Assembly: GCA_008711135.1 (NCBI GenBank)
Contig: VUAW01000012.1
Span: 1 to 64,000, forward strand
Direction of reading: 5' to 3'
Length of the DNA: 64,000 bases
From: Rhodobacteraceae bacterium LNNU 3342
GTDB lineage: Bacteria > Pseudomonadota > Alphaproteobacteria > Rhodobacterales > Rhodobacteraceae
A program made the position numbers and the translations under genes. Positions 41,422-51,500 of the stretch are shown here, in pieces. Under the pieces are notes generated by a model, which saw nothing but the letters and a program-made list of their open reading frames with translations, was not told where the DNA came from and ran no database searches. Numbering within the stretch: the stretch's first letter is position 1; each line of letters starts with the position of its first letter.

Positions 41422-44400
41422 ATGGAAGAACAAGCCCCCACTGGACTCGAGGCCATAGGCCTGCTGCGCCGCGCCGAAGACAAAGACCGGGACATCCTCC
41501 ACATCACGCTGGGCGAGCGCCATGCTGAGGCGCTGGCGCGATTTCTTGCGGGCGCCTTGCCCGATCGGCAGGTGCTACTGTTTCCTCCTTGGGATTGCCT
41601 GCCATATGATACGGCGTCGCCTACGCCCGAGGCGATGGGACGCAGGATGGATGTCCTGCGCCAGCTTTCGGCGTCCGGGTCGGGCCGCATCGTTATTGCC
41701 CCGTTGCGCGCGATGGGTCAGCGGCTTCCGCCGCCCGAGGTGGTGCGGGTGTGCGCCCTCTCCGTCAACCAGCCGCTCGATGTCGAGAGCCTGCGCGACT
41801 TCTGCCTTTCCTCCGGGTACGAGATCGACGACCGCATCGATGAGCCGGGCGAGGCCGCCTTTCGCGGCGCCACGGTGGAGTTGTTTCCAGGTGGGCACAG
41901 CCTGCCGTGCCGGATCGAACTGACGGACGGCATCATCACCGCGATCCGCACGTATGATCCAGCCACGCAGCGCTCGCTCGCCTCGCTTGCGGAACTTGCC
42001 GTCGTGCCGGTGACCGAACTTCCGCCGTCGAGCTCAGACGATGAACGTCCGCGCGGTGCGGAACATCGCCTCCCTGAAGCTTACGAGGTGATGACAACGC
42101 TTGCCGAATATCTGCCTGCCGCAAAGATCACTGCGGCCACTAATATCAAGCGCTCTGTCGAGAATGCCATTGCCCGGATCAACGAGGCGCACAACGACGG
42201 ACGCCGTCTGGCCGAAGATCGCGGACCAAAGCCGCTGCCGCCAGAGGCGCTTTACCTCGATCAGCAGGAGTGGGCGGATCTGCTTGGCCAAGCGGACATC
42301 CTGCCGGCAGAGCCGTGGGAAGCCCTTCCACAGTTTGCGCTGGACCGGCGGCCGCGCAACCGGCTCGCGCAGTTTCTGGCGGCAGAGGCAACCAAAGGCC
42401 GCCGCGTGATCTTCTGCGCTCATTCAGAGGCAGAGCGCGGCCGGATACTGCGCATGGCCGTGCAGGCGTCGGGAGAACCGCCCGAGCCGGTTGCCGACTG
42501 GGCCAGCGCCATCTGCGCAAAGAGCAGCGCGGCGCTGCTTGCCGACCTCGACAGTGGCTTCGTCGCCTCCGACGCCGGCCTGACGATTATCTCCGCCGCT
42601 GATCTTCTGGGCACACGGGCAGAGCAACCCGGCCTGCTGACCCCGGCGGCAGAAGTGGAGCAGCTTGAGGTTACAGGCTTCGCAATCGGCGATCTGGTGG
42701 TTCATGAGGATCATGGCCTGGCGCGGCTGGACGGGCTGGAGCGTCTTGATCACTCCGACGGCGCCGAAGCCGCACGACTGGTCTTTGCCGATGACGAGCG
42801 GCTTCTGGTCCCCGCTGCCGAGGCTGGGCGCATCTGGCGCTATGGCGCCGACGTAGGCGGGTTGAAGGTTGACCGGCTGGGCAGCGTGGCCTGGCAGAAG
42901 CGCCGGACGGGAATCGAAAAGGCGCTAGACACGCTGGCGCACCGGCTTGCAGAACTGGCCGCGCGCCGCGCTGGCGAAGCCGCGCCCAAGCTGGCCCCGC
43001 CGCAACAGGCGTTTGAGCGGTTCGTTGCCCGCTTCCCCTACCCGCTCACGCCGGGGCAAAGGCAGGCGGCCTTGGCGGTAAGCAAGGACATGGCGTCTGG
43101 CCATCCGATGAACCGGCTGGTGATCGGCGACGTGGGCTTTGGCAAGACCGAGGTAGCGCTGCGTGCCGCCGCCGCCGCTGCCCTTTCAGGGGCGCAGGTG
43201 GCGGTTTGCGCCCCAACCACCGTGCTCGCGCGACAGCATTACGAAACCTTCCGCCGGCGCTTTGCCGGTTTCGGTATCAACGTCGCCCATCTTTCGCGTT
43301 TGGTTACTGGAAAAGAGGCCGCCTTCGTCCGCGAGGGGCTCGCAGATGGGACGGTGCAGGTGGTGGTGGGGACCCATCCGCTCGCTTCTGACAAGGTGCG
43401 GTTCGCGAACCTCGGCCTGTTGGTCATTGATGAGGAGCAGCGGTTCGGCTCTGCGCACAAGACCAAGCTGCGCAGCCCGGGCGATGCTGTGCACCTGCTA
43501 TCGATGACCGCCACGCCAATCCCCCGGACGCTGCAGACCGCGCTGGTGGGGCTTCAGGACCTAAGCGTGATCACCACCCCGCCGCTCCGCCGCCGGCCAA
43601 TCCGGACGTTAATCGCCGATGCTGATGGCGCCACCGTGCGGCAGGCGCTGGTGCGCGAACGACGAAGAGGCGGGCAAAGCTTCGTCGTCGTGCCGCGCGT
43701 TGCGGATATCGCGGAAACCGAGGCGATGCTGCGCGAGTTGCTGCCACGTTTCACGGTGCGGATCGCCCACGGCGCCATGCCCGCCCGCGAGATCGACCAG
43801 GAGATGCTGGCCTTTGCGAACGGCGACGGCGACATCCTTTTGGCCACCAGCATCATCGAGAGTGGTCTGGACGTCGCGCGTGCAAACACGATGATCGTGA
43901 TGCGGCCATCGCTTTTCGGGCTGGCCCAGTTGCATCAGCTCCGCGGGCGCGTGGGCCGGGGGGCGTTGCAGGCGTACTGTTACCTGATGGCCCAGGAGGG
44001 TGAGGAGCTGGGCGACGACGCACGCAAGCGGCTTGGTACGCTCCAGGCATTTGACCGGCTGGGCGCCGGGTTGGAGATCAGCGCCGCCGATCTTGAACAT
44101 CGCGGTGCGGGTGATCTGCTGGGCGATCGGCAGGCCGGCCACGTCCAGCGGGTGGGGCTGGGGCTTTATCAGGAAATGCTGGCCATGGCGTTGGCCCGCG
44201 CGAAGGATCTCCCCCCTGCGCCGCCCTCTGCAGACATCCAAGGCTACAGCGGCTTCATCCCCGACGATTATATCCCAGAGCCGGAACTCCGCATGGACTT
44301 GTATCACCGCGCCGCCCGGACGAACGCCGCAAATCAAATCACAGCGCTGGGGGAAGAGATTACTGACCGCTTTGGTCCGCTCCCGGACGCAGTCGAGGCG

Positions 44401-44646
44401 CTGCTCGACGCCGCGCGCATACGCGTTCTGGCGGGGGCATTGCGGATGACGCATTGCTCTGCCGGACCAGTTGGTATCGCCCTGCGGTTCCATGAAGATG
44501 TGGATGTACCCGCTGATTTCGCACGGGTGATCCGAGCGGTTCCAGATCTCGAATGGGATGGCGAGCGTCTTGTGCTGCACCGTCCATGTGAAGACCCGCG
44601 TGATCAGATGCGGATCATGGCCGACCTCATGGAACGGCTGGCGTGA
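41422..44646 (+). CDS. Divergent Mfd-like transcription-repair coupling translocase
   Basis: The 1074-residue product has Mfd architecture. A UvrB-like N-terminal part carries LLFPPWDCLPYDTASPTPE near 55, the RNA-polymerase-interaction domain starts near GDLVVHEDHGLARLDGLERL at 423, and the RecG-type motor has Walker A GDVGFGKTEVALRAA near 570, the DEEQRFGS box near 669, SMTATPIPRTLQ near 694 and QLHQLRGRVGRG near 836. A C-terminal TRCF domain follows. It is shorter than typical Mfd (about 1150) and reads DEEQ where canonical Mfd has DEEH. It may be the organism's only Mfd or a second, specialised copy; the window cannot decide. The ATG at 41422 is preferred over an upstream TTG at 41410. Confidence 0.82.
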   Translation: MEEQAPTGLEAIGLLRRAEDKDRDILHITLGERHAEALARFLAGALPDRQVLLFPPWDCLPYDTASPTPEAMGRRMDVLRQLSASGSGRIVIAPLRAMGQRLPPPEVVRVCALSVNQPLDVESLRDFCLSSGYEIDDRIDEPGEAAFRGATVELFPGGHSLPCRIELTDGIITAIRTYDPATQRSLASLAELAVVPVTELPPSSSDDERPRGAEHRLPEAYEVMTTLAEYLPAAKITAATNIKRSVENAIARINEAHNDGRRLAEDRGPKPLPPEALYLDQQEWADLLGQADILPAEPWEALPQFALDRRPRNRLAQFLAAEATKGRRVIFCAHSEAERGRILRMAVQASGEPPEPVADWASAICAKSSAALLADLDSGFVASDAGLTIISAADLLGTRAEQPGLLTPAAEVEQLEVTGFAIGDLVVHEDHGLARLDGLERLDHSDGAEAARLVFADDERLLVPAAEAGRIWRYGADVGGLKVDRLGSVAWQKRRTGIEKALDTLAHRLAELAARRAGEAAPKLAPPQQAFERFVARFPYPLTPGQRQAALAVSKDMASGHPMNRLVIGDVGFGKTEVALRAAAAAALSGAQVAVCAPTTVLARQHYETFRRRFAGFGINVAHLSRLVTGKEAAFVREGLADGTVQVVVGTHPLASDKVRFANLGLLVIDEEQRFGSAHKTKLRSPGDAVHLLSMTATPIPRTLQTALVGLQDLSVITTPPLRRRPIRTLIADADGATVRQALVRERRRGGQSFVVVPRVADIAETEAMLRELLPRFTVRIAHGAMPAREIDQEMLAFANGDGDILLATSIIESGLDVARANTMIVMRPSLFGLAQLHQLRGRVGRGALQAYCYLMAQEGEELGDDARKRLGTLQAFDRLGAGLEISAADLEHRGAGDLLGDRQAGHVQRVGLGLYQEMLAMALARAKDLPPAPPSADIQGYSGFIPDDYIPEPELRMDLYHRAARTNAANQITALGEEITDRFGPLPDAVEALLDAARIRVLAGALRMTHCSAGPVGIALRFHEDVDVPADFARVIRAVPDLEWDGERLVLHRPCEDPRDQMRIMADLMERLA

Positions 44647-44765
44647 ACGCCCGGCGGTACCGTTGCGGCGCACGCATAGCGACCTTTCCGAATGCTGCGT
44701 TGCGGCGTTCGAGTCCAAGGACTAAGTTTTCCCCAACAAAACCCATGATACGAAAGAGCTAAAAA

Positions 44766-44954
44766 GTGTCTGCCGCAATCGCCGTTACCGCACCTCAGTT
44801 CCGGAACTTCTTCGCACCGGTAGTGTCCGCCGTGAAAGTCGTACGTGCCGCAATCGCAGTCTCTTCGGCAGTAGAGCGGAACCTCCGTCCCGCCGACGTG
44901 GACCTGCGCGAACTGGGTATCGCGCCAACCGCCTTCGCCTCGATCAAGTACTGA
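44766..44954 (+). CDS. Small DUF1127-like hypothetical protein
   Basis: The 62-residue product starts at GTG and has a hydrophobic middle (FFAPVVSAVKVVRAAIAVSS) and the C-terminal DVDLRELGIAPTAFASIKY. The LRELGI ending resembles short alphaproteobacterial DUF1127-type proteins, some of which bind RNA. AAAGAG lies upstream. It stands alone between the Mfd-like gene and the DUF1190 gene. Similarity is weak, so it could be a spurious frame. Confidence 0.45.
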   Translation: MSAAIAVTAPQFRNFFAPVVSAVKVVRAAIAVSSAVERNLRPADVDLRELGIAPTAFASIKY

Positions 44955-44999
44955 GCCAATCGCCCGCTAGTGCGGGAAACGGGCACGATCACCTTTGGC

Positions 45000-45593
45000 T
45001 TAACCGCCGACCGACCCGCCTGAGGCACGTGACCCGCCAAATCCCCCCGAACGGGCGACAGTCGCGCGGCTCATCGGCGGCGCGTGAACCGTTGCGGCCG
45101 GCCGCTGGAAGTTCGACGCGCGAAGCGTCGCGTTCCCGTTGTTGGACCTGAAAGTCGTCGTGCCGCCGGCGGTCGTGTAATTGCCGGCGCTGGTCCGGTA
45201 AAGCGGCTGCGCCAAAGCGGCGCGATTACCGGAACTCATCATGTTGCCCATCATGTACCCCATCATGAGCGGCATGAAGATCGACCCGCCACCGGCGCGG
45301 GTTTCTGCCTGGCAGGGGCCGCCGTGCTGCTCTTCGCACAGCGCCTGCTCGTCATAGCGGGGCGCAGTTTCGCGATGGACCTGCTCTGCCTCGGCAAAGG
45401 ACGTTTGGCAGTCTGTAGGTGTGTACCACGTTGCCGACTGTTCAGCTTGCGCCATGCAGGCATCCACGCTTGGGAACACCGAGGTTTCCACCTGCTCTTC
45501 CCGGCAGGCGCCAAGCGAAAAGGCCGCCGCCCCCACAAGCACCAGACGAACCTTGCCGGAGCGCATCTTGCGGTGTTTCCTGATGCTGCTCAT
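45000..45593 (-). CDS. DUF1190 (YgiB-like) lipoprotein
   Basis: The 197-residue product has a lipoprotein signal ending SLGAC near residue 29, then the DUF1190 core with FPSVDACMAQ near 38 and YTPTDCQTSFAEAEQVH near 55. A Gly/Met-rich stretch (MPLMMGYMMGNMMSSGNRAA) and a low-complexity Ser/Gly tail follow. Starting at 45593 places AGGAGA six bases upstream and gives the signal peptide; the frame is open further upstream. It precedes the YgiC-like gene on the 3' side of that unit, as ygiB pairs with ygiC in enterobacteria. The function is unknown. Confidence 0.83.
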   Translation of the reverse strand: MSSIRKHRKMRSGKVRLVLVGAAAFSLGACREEQVETSVFPSVDACMAQAEQSATWYTPTDCQTSFAEAEQVHRETAPRYDEQALCEEQHGGPCQAETRAGGGSIFMPLMMGYMMGNMMSSGNRAALAQPLYRTSAGNYTTAGGTTTFRSNNGNATLRASNFQRPAATVHAPPMSRATVARSGGFGGSRASGGSVGG

Positions 45594-45654
45594 GCCGATC
45601 TCCTGTCTTCTGTTCCTGCCGGGTGATCCCCTTGGGGATGCAGCACGCCGGCCT

Positions 45655-46848
45655 TCACGGGTGGATATAGTGCGGTTTGAAGCAACTTGTCCCCTTTGTA
45701 ATCCGCGACCGATCTTCGCGGATGCCCATCCCCAAGCAGGCTTGGCCAATGATCCACGCGCCAATCACAGGGCGGAAGCCGTCGAACACCGGCATGTCGT
45801 GTAACGCCTGGACGATCATCGGGTAACTGTCATATCCCCGATCCGCCGAAGCTTCCAGCGTGCCGCCGTCTTTGTTGATCGTGATGCTGGCCCCTTCGCG
45901 TGAAAACAGCGGCTTGGTCACGGTTCCTCGTGCAAGGGCGGCTGAGGAACGCTGCACGATCTCTGTCTGGTTGACGAAGTCGTCAGCGAAGAAGGATGGC
46001 AGCAGGTTCGGGTGCCCTTCGAACATCTGCCACAGAACCGGAAGGATGCCCTTGTTCGACACCAACGCTTTCCAAGCAGGCTCCAGGAAGCGGCAGCCCG
46101 ACTGCGCAATGTGATGCGCGAAGTCATCGCGCAGCATGTCCTCCCAAGGGTAAAGCTTGAAGAGCGCGCCGATCACGCGTCCTTCATCGTCGGCGAATTG
46201 CCCCTGATCGGTGATGCCTATTTTCCTGATATCGACGAAATGGGCCCCCATCTCCGCCCCCCGCGCCGCCCACGCGATCGTCTCTACAGTCGAATAATCC
46301 TCGATCAGATCCTCGAATGCCGTGAAGTGGACATGGGTGCCGGGCAGGAAAATCTCGCGGAAGCGGTCGATGAAGGCTTCGTGGAGGCCATTGAACTGGT
46401 CGGCGCCCTCCGGCAGTACGCCCGCCGCGATCTGGTCTTCCAGCCACTGCCATTGGAATGACGCGGCTTCGTAAAGGCAGGTGGGTGTGTCGGCATTGTA
46501 CTCGATCATCTTTGCCGGGCCGTTTCCGTCGTAGATCAGATCGAACCGTCCATAAAGCTCCGGCTCCTGCTCGGCCCAAGAGTGCGCGACCAGATCCCAA
46601 TGATCCGTAGGGATCTCAAGGCGCCGCATCAACTCCTCGGAGGCAACAATGTGCGCTACGGCTTCCCGGCACATGGCGTGAAGCTCTGCCGCAGGACTTT
46701 CAATCCCATCCTCAATCTCTTCAAGATCGAAGGCATAGACGGTTCCCTCGTCCCAGTAAGGCTCCCCTTCGGTCGAGTAAAACCTGAAGCCCGCTTCTTC
46801 CGCCTTTGCCTGCCAGTCGGGCCGGGAACCCAGCGCGATGCGCTCCAT
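45655..46848 (-). CDS. Glutathionylspermidine synthase-like (YgiC) ATP-grasp protein
   Basis: The 397-residue product belongs to the preATP-grasp family of the C-terminal synthetase domain of GspSA. EYNADTPTCLYEAASFQWQW near residue 125, LFKLYPWEDMLRDDFA near 240, EPAWKALVSNKGILPVLW near 270 and KPLFSREGASITI near 325 form the expected ATP and metal site. YgiC homologues do not make glutathionylspermidine in the known cases, and their substrate is uncertain. ATG at 46848 has AAAGGAG seven bases upstream; two earlier ATG codons are badly spaced. The DUF1190 gene lies 61 bases downstream, suggesting joint function. Confidence 0.85.
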   Translation of the reverse strand: MERIALGSRPDWQAKAEEAGFRFYSTEGEPYWDEGTVYAFDLEEIEDGIESPAAELHAMCREAVAHIVASEELMRRLEIPTDHWDLVAHSWAEQEPELYGRFDLIYDGNGPAKMIEYNADTPTCLYEAASFQWQWLEDQIAAGVLPEGADQFNGLHEAFIDRFREIFLPGTHVHFTAFEDLIEDYSTVETIAWAARGAEMGAHFVDIRKIGITDQGQFADDEGRVIGALFKLYPWEDMLRDDFAHHIAQSGCRFLEPAWKALVSNKGILPVLWQMFEGHPNLLPSFFADDFVNQTEIVQRSSAALARGTVTKPLFSREGASITINKDGGTLEASADRGYDSYPMIVQALHDMPVFDGFRPVIGAWIIGQACLGMGIREDRSRITKGTSCFKPHYIHP

Positions 46849-46949
46849 CTGCATTCTCCTTTCGAACAAGTAGCTTCCGGCCGGGTCCGCGCTACATCCC
46901 GGGTCCTGAGGTACTGCAACTTGTGTTCACATAACGTAAGGAGGTCTTA

Positions 46950-47117
46950 ATGCCACGTTTGATGCTCGCCCTGTTCGGCGGAATGATGTTCCTGCTGCCG
47001 GCCTGCGGTGACAATGCGACGGAACGCGCGGCGACCGGCGGGCTTGGTGGTGCGGTGATTGCCGGCCCGGCAGGCGCCGTCGTTGGCGGCACGATCGGCG
47101 CCGCCACGGCTGAATGA
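46950..47117 (+). CDS. Tiny glycine-rich lipoprotein
   Basis: The 55-residue product has a lipoprotein-type signal, LFGGMMFLLPACGDN, with the lipobox Cys at about residue 19. A glycine-zipper-like tail (ATGGLGGAVIAGPAGAVVGG) that could pack in a membrane follows. AAGGAGG lies seven bases before the ATG. Small exported glycine-zipper lipoproteins like this are widespread in alphaproteobacteria and of unknown role. Confidence 0.65.
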   Translation: MPRLMLALFGGMMFLLPACGDNATERAATGGLGGAVIAGPAGAVVGGTIGAATAE

Positions 47118-47248
47118 GCCTTTTCGGCCTGCATTCCGTATCGACACGGCCAACCTGCTGCTCATGCGGCGGGTTGGCCCTCTGACAGCAGCGCATCTTG
47201 CCCTGCAGGGGCCGTTCCCCTAGCCTTTCCGAAACGGGGAGGGAAAAG

Positions 47249-48535
47249 ATGACACGCACTTACGGCTTCGACACGCTGCAGGTTCACGCCGGCGCCCGGC
47301 CTGATCCCGCGACCGGCGCGCGGCAGGTGCCGATCTATCAGACCACCGCCTATGTCTTCCGCGACGCAGACCATGCGGCAGCACTCTTCAACCTGCAGGA
47401 AGTGGGCTACATCTATTCGCGCCTCACAAATCCGACGGTTGCCGCGCTCCAGGAACGGGTGGCAGCACTTGAAGGTGGCGCAGGCGCGGTCTGTTGTTCC
47501 TCGGGCCACGCGGCGCAGATCATGGCGTTGTTTCCACTGATGGCTCCGGGGCGGAACATCATCGCCTCAACCCGGCTTTACGGTGGCACCGTCACGCAGT
47601 TCAGCCATACCATCCGGCGCTTCGGCTGGTCAGCCAAGTTCGTGGACTTTGACGATCTTGATGCGATGCGGGCGGCGATCGACGATGATACCCGTGCCAT
47701 CTTCTGTGAAAGCATCGCGAACCCAGGTGGTTATATTACCGATCTGGATGCGGTCGCGCAGGTGGCCGAAGCTGCGGGCCTGCCGCTGATCGTCGATAAC
47801 ACCAGCGCCACGCCATACCTGTGCCGCCCGATCGACCACGGGGCGACGCTGGTTGTTCATTCCGCGACCAAGTACCTGACCGGCAACGGCACGGTTACGG
47901 GAGGCGTCGTCGTGGACAGCGGCCGGTTCGACTGGTCAACTAGTGACAAGTTCCCCTCACTCGCCGCGCCAGAGCCCGCCTATCACGGGTTGGAGTTTCA
48001 CCGCACCTTTGGCCCCTTGGCCTTCACCTTCCATTCCATCGCCGTTGGACTGCGGGACTTGGGGATGACCATGAACCCGCAGGGTGCCCATTACACGCTG
48101 ATGGGGATCGAAACGCTGAGCCTGCGGATGGAGCGTCACGTGGCCAACGCGCGCAAGGTGGCCGAGTGGTTGCAGAACGATCCACGCGTGGAAGGCGTGA
48201 CCTATGCCGGTCTCCCCTCGTCTCCCTATCACGATCGCATCGCACGGATCTGCCCCAAGGGCGCCGGGGCCCTGTTCACCGTCGCGATAAAGGGCGGATA
48301 TGAAGCCTGCGTCAAGCTTGTCGGCAGCCTGGAGCTTTTCAGTCACGTGGCGAACCTGGGGGACACCCGTTCGTTGATCATCCATTCCGCCTCGACGACG
48401 CACCGGCAACTGACGCCCGAACAGCAGTTCGCGGCGGGGGCGGCGCCCAACATGGTGCGCCTTTCGATCGGGATCGAGGATCCGGACGACCTTATTGCGG
48501 ATTTGGATCAGGCGCTGACAAAGGCGGTCGCTTGA
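47249..48535 (+). CDS. O-acetylhomoserine sulfhydrylase-type PLP enzyme
   Basis: This 428-residue enzyme belongs to the Cys/Met metabolism PLP family. The aminocarboxypropyltransferase (MetY) signature begins GFDTLQVHAGARPDPATGARQ, with YSRLTNPTVAALQERVAALEGG near 60 and the PLP Lys in VVHSATKYLTGNGTVTGGV near 208. It would make homocysteine from O-acetylhomoserine and sulfide. The ATG at 47249 has GGAGGG upstream; the frame opens earlier, at 47198. It is a single gene, ending at a hairpin. Confidence 0.87.
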   Translation: MTRTYGFDTLQVHAGARPDPATGARQVPIYQTTAYVFRDADHAAALFNLQEVGYIYSRLTNPTVAALQERVAALEGGAGAVCCSSGHAAQIMALFPLMAPGRNIIASTRLYGGTVTQFSHTIRRFGWSAKFVDFDDLDAMRAAIDDDTRAIFCESIANPGGYITDLDAVAQVAEAAGLPLIVDNTSATPYLCRPIDHGATLVVHSATKYLTGNGTVTGGVVVDSGRFDWSTSDKFPSLAAPEPAYHGLEFHRTFGPLAFTFHSIAVGLRDLGMTMNPQGAHYTLMGIETLSLRMERHVANARKVAEWLQNDPRVEGVTYAGLPSSPYHDRIARICPKGAGALFTVAIKGGYEACVKLVGSLELFSHVANLGDTRSLIIHSASTTHRQLTPEQQFAAGAAPNMVRLSIGIEDPDDLIADLDQALTKAVA

Positions 48536-48545
48536 TCAACAGTCC

Positions 48546-48567
48546 CCCGCGGCCGATGCGCCGCGGG
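48546..48567. terminator. Hairpin between convergent genes
   Basis: CCCGCGGC and GCCGCGGG form an eight-base-pair stem with a six-base loop between the stops of the plus-strand PLP enzyme and the minus-strand RND gene. There is no clear T-run on either side, so termination strength is uncertain. Confidence 0.45.
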
Positions 48568-48574
48568 AGCATCC

Positions 48575-51500
48575 TTACTCTGCCGGAATGGGTTCCGCGT
48601 GTTTGTTCCGTCCGACAAGCCGCGCAAAACGCGCACCCGCCCGTTCGCCAAGAACCAGCAGACAGGGCGTCAGCACCAGCGTAAGCAGCGTCGCGACTGT
48701 CAGACCGCCAGCGATGGCCGTCGAAAGCTCCATCCACATCTGCCCCGACGGCGCCCCGAAAGTGATGTCGCGGCCGAAGAAGTCGATGTTCATCCCCAGC
48801 ACCATTGGCATCAGCCCGAGCACCGTCGTGACCGAAGTCAGGAAGACCGGCCGCAGACGCAAGGCACCTGTTCGCAGTGCGGCCTCGACCGCCGCATAGC
48901 CGCGCGCGCGCATCTCGTTGAACGTGTCGATCAGCACGATGTTGTTGTTCACAACGATTCCGGCCAGGGCGATGATCCCGATCCCGCCCATCACCACCCC
49001 GAACGGACGTCCGGTGACCAGAAGCCCGATCAATACTCCCGCCGTGGAAAACACGATGGCCGACAGCACAAGAAACGCCTGGTACAGGCTGTTGAACTGC
49101 GTCACCAGCGCCAGCAGCATCAGGAAGATCGCGCTGATGAATGCCACCCCGAGGAAGGCCGCCGCATCGGCCTGATCCTCGGCCTCGCCGCCAAAGCTCA
49201 GGCTGACGCCGGGCGGCAGTTGTTCGTCCGCCATCGCGGCCTGAAGGCGCGCGATCTGGTCCGCGACAAGCAGACCATCAGCAACGTTGGCATCGATCGT
49301 GACGACGCGGTTGCCGTCGATGCGCGTGATCGTTCCGGTGCGCGGCGCCGGTTCCAGCGTCACGAAGTTGCGGATCGGAACCAGCCCGGCGGGCGTATTG
49401 AGCCGCAGGTATTCCAGCCGCTCCAGGTTGCGTTCATCAGCCGGAAAACGGACGCGGATGTCGACCTCATCCGTCGCATCGCCGGGACGATACTCGGCAA
49501 GCTGCACACCAGTAGTGAGTAGCCGCACCGCCTGCCCCAGCGTCGTGATGTCGGCCCCATAGCGGGCGGCCTCGATCCGGTCCACCGCCAGCCGCCATTC
49601 CACGCCCGGCCGCGCGAGGTTGTCGTCGACGTCTGTGAAGCCGCCCACAGCATCCATCGCCTGCCGGATACGCGTCGCGGTGGCCAAGGCTGGCTCTGCT
49701 GGCCCGGTTATGCGCAATTGTACCGGCTTGCCTTGGCCTGGGCCGCTTTGCTGTTCCTGGATCTGGATGTCGATCCCTGCGATGTCGCTTGTGCGAGCGC
49801 GCACCTCGTCCAAAATTTGCGTCGCGGGTCGGCGCTGATCCCACGGCAGCAGATCAAGCTGCAGCACGCCGATCGTGTCCTGCGACTGGTTGGTGCCACC
49901 GCCCCGGCTGATGGTGCGGGCATAGACGTACTCGATCCCCTCCATCCCCGTGACACGCTCCTCGACCCGGCGCACGAGCGCGTCCTTTTCCCAGACGGAC
50001 AGGTTATCGCGCGAGGTAATCTGCACCTGCGCCACCTCGGGCTCCTGTGAAGGAAAGAAGGTCGTCCCGTGGCCCATGGCCGCATAGGCGGTATAGGTCG
50101 CCACCAGAAGCGCAATCGCCGTCAGAAGCACCTTGCCCGGATGGCGCAGCAGCCGTGGCAGGATGTTGACATAGATCCGCGTGCTGCCGGCCAAATCGGC
50201 TAGGTCGCCGGATTCAGCCGCGCGCTCGGCAACCGCGGCTTCGGACCCGGCTCGGCGCTTGCCCCCCATGATCCCGCCCAGCACCGGCACAAAGATCAGC
50301 GCCATCGCAAGCGAGGCGGAAAGTGTCACGATCACGGTGAGCGGCAGGAACTTCATGAACTCGCCGACGATCCCGGTCCAGAACAACAGCGGGAAGAACA
50401 CCGCCAGCGTCGTCGCGGTCGAAGCGATAATCGGCCAAGCCATCCGTTTCGCGGCCTCGGCATAGGCATCGTGGGGCGAGGCGCCTTCGCTCAGCCGCCG
50501 GTCCGCAAGCTCGATGGTGACGATCGCGCCGTCCACCAGCATCCCCACCACGAGGATGAGCGAAAAGAGCACGATCATGTTCATGGTGAAGCCCATGAAG
50601 TGCAGGATCGCGATCCCTGCGAGGAACGAACCCGGAATGGCAAGTCCCACAAGAATTCCGGACCGGACGCCAAGCGCCGCGATGATCACCACCATCACCA
50701 GCAGGATCGCGGTGATGACGTTGTTCTCCAGGTCGGAAAGCAGGGTTTCGATCTGTTCGGATTCATCCTGCAGATAGGTGACCTCGATCGTTTCCGGCCA
50801 GGCCGGACGCGCCTGTTCCATCAGGTCGCGGATGCCCGCCACGGTGTCGATGATGTTGGCGCCGACGCGCTTGGTCACCTCAAGCGCGATCGCGGGTTCA
50901 CCATTGATGCGGGCAAAGCCTTCGGGGTCCTGAAAGGTGCTGCGGACCAGCGCAATATCGCCAAGCGTGACGACGGCGCCATTCTCCACCTTCACGGGGA
51001 TGGCGTGGACATCCTCCAGCGTCTCGATCACGCCGGGAACCTTGAGCGTCAGCCGCCCCGCGCCCGTGTCGATGGCCCCGGCAGCAACCAGCCGGTTGTT
51101 CCGCTGGATCTGGCCAAGAATTTCCTCGAACGAAATGTTGTAGGATTCAAGGGCCACCGGGTCGATCAGCACCTCGACCATCTCGTCGCGCTTGCCGCCA
51201 AGATCTACCTCAAGCACGCCGGGAAGCGCCTCGATCCGCGTCTTTATCTCATCTGCCATGGCAATAAGCGCGCGCTCCGGCACGGGGCCAGAGATCATGA
51301 CGGTCAGAACCGGGAACAGCGCCGTGTTCATCTCACGCACGACGGGCTCGTTCGCGCCACCGGGCAGGTCGCTTTTCGCAAGGTCTACGGCGTCCTTTAC
51401 GTCGTCCAGCGCCTGCTTGGAGTCGCCGCCAGCCTCGAACTCCAGGATCAGGTTCACGTAGCCGTCCGCTGCAGTCGAGCGTATCTCCTTCAGCCCTTCA

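Noticed and set aside
44963-44976. CCCGC-TAGT-GCGGG hairpin after the small DUF1127-like ORF
   Set aside because: The stem is only five base pairs without a T-run; too weak to call a terminator.
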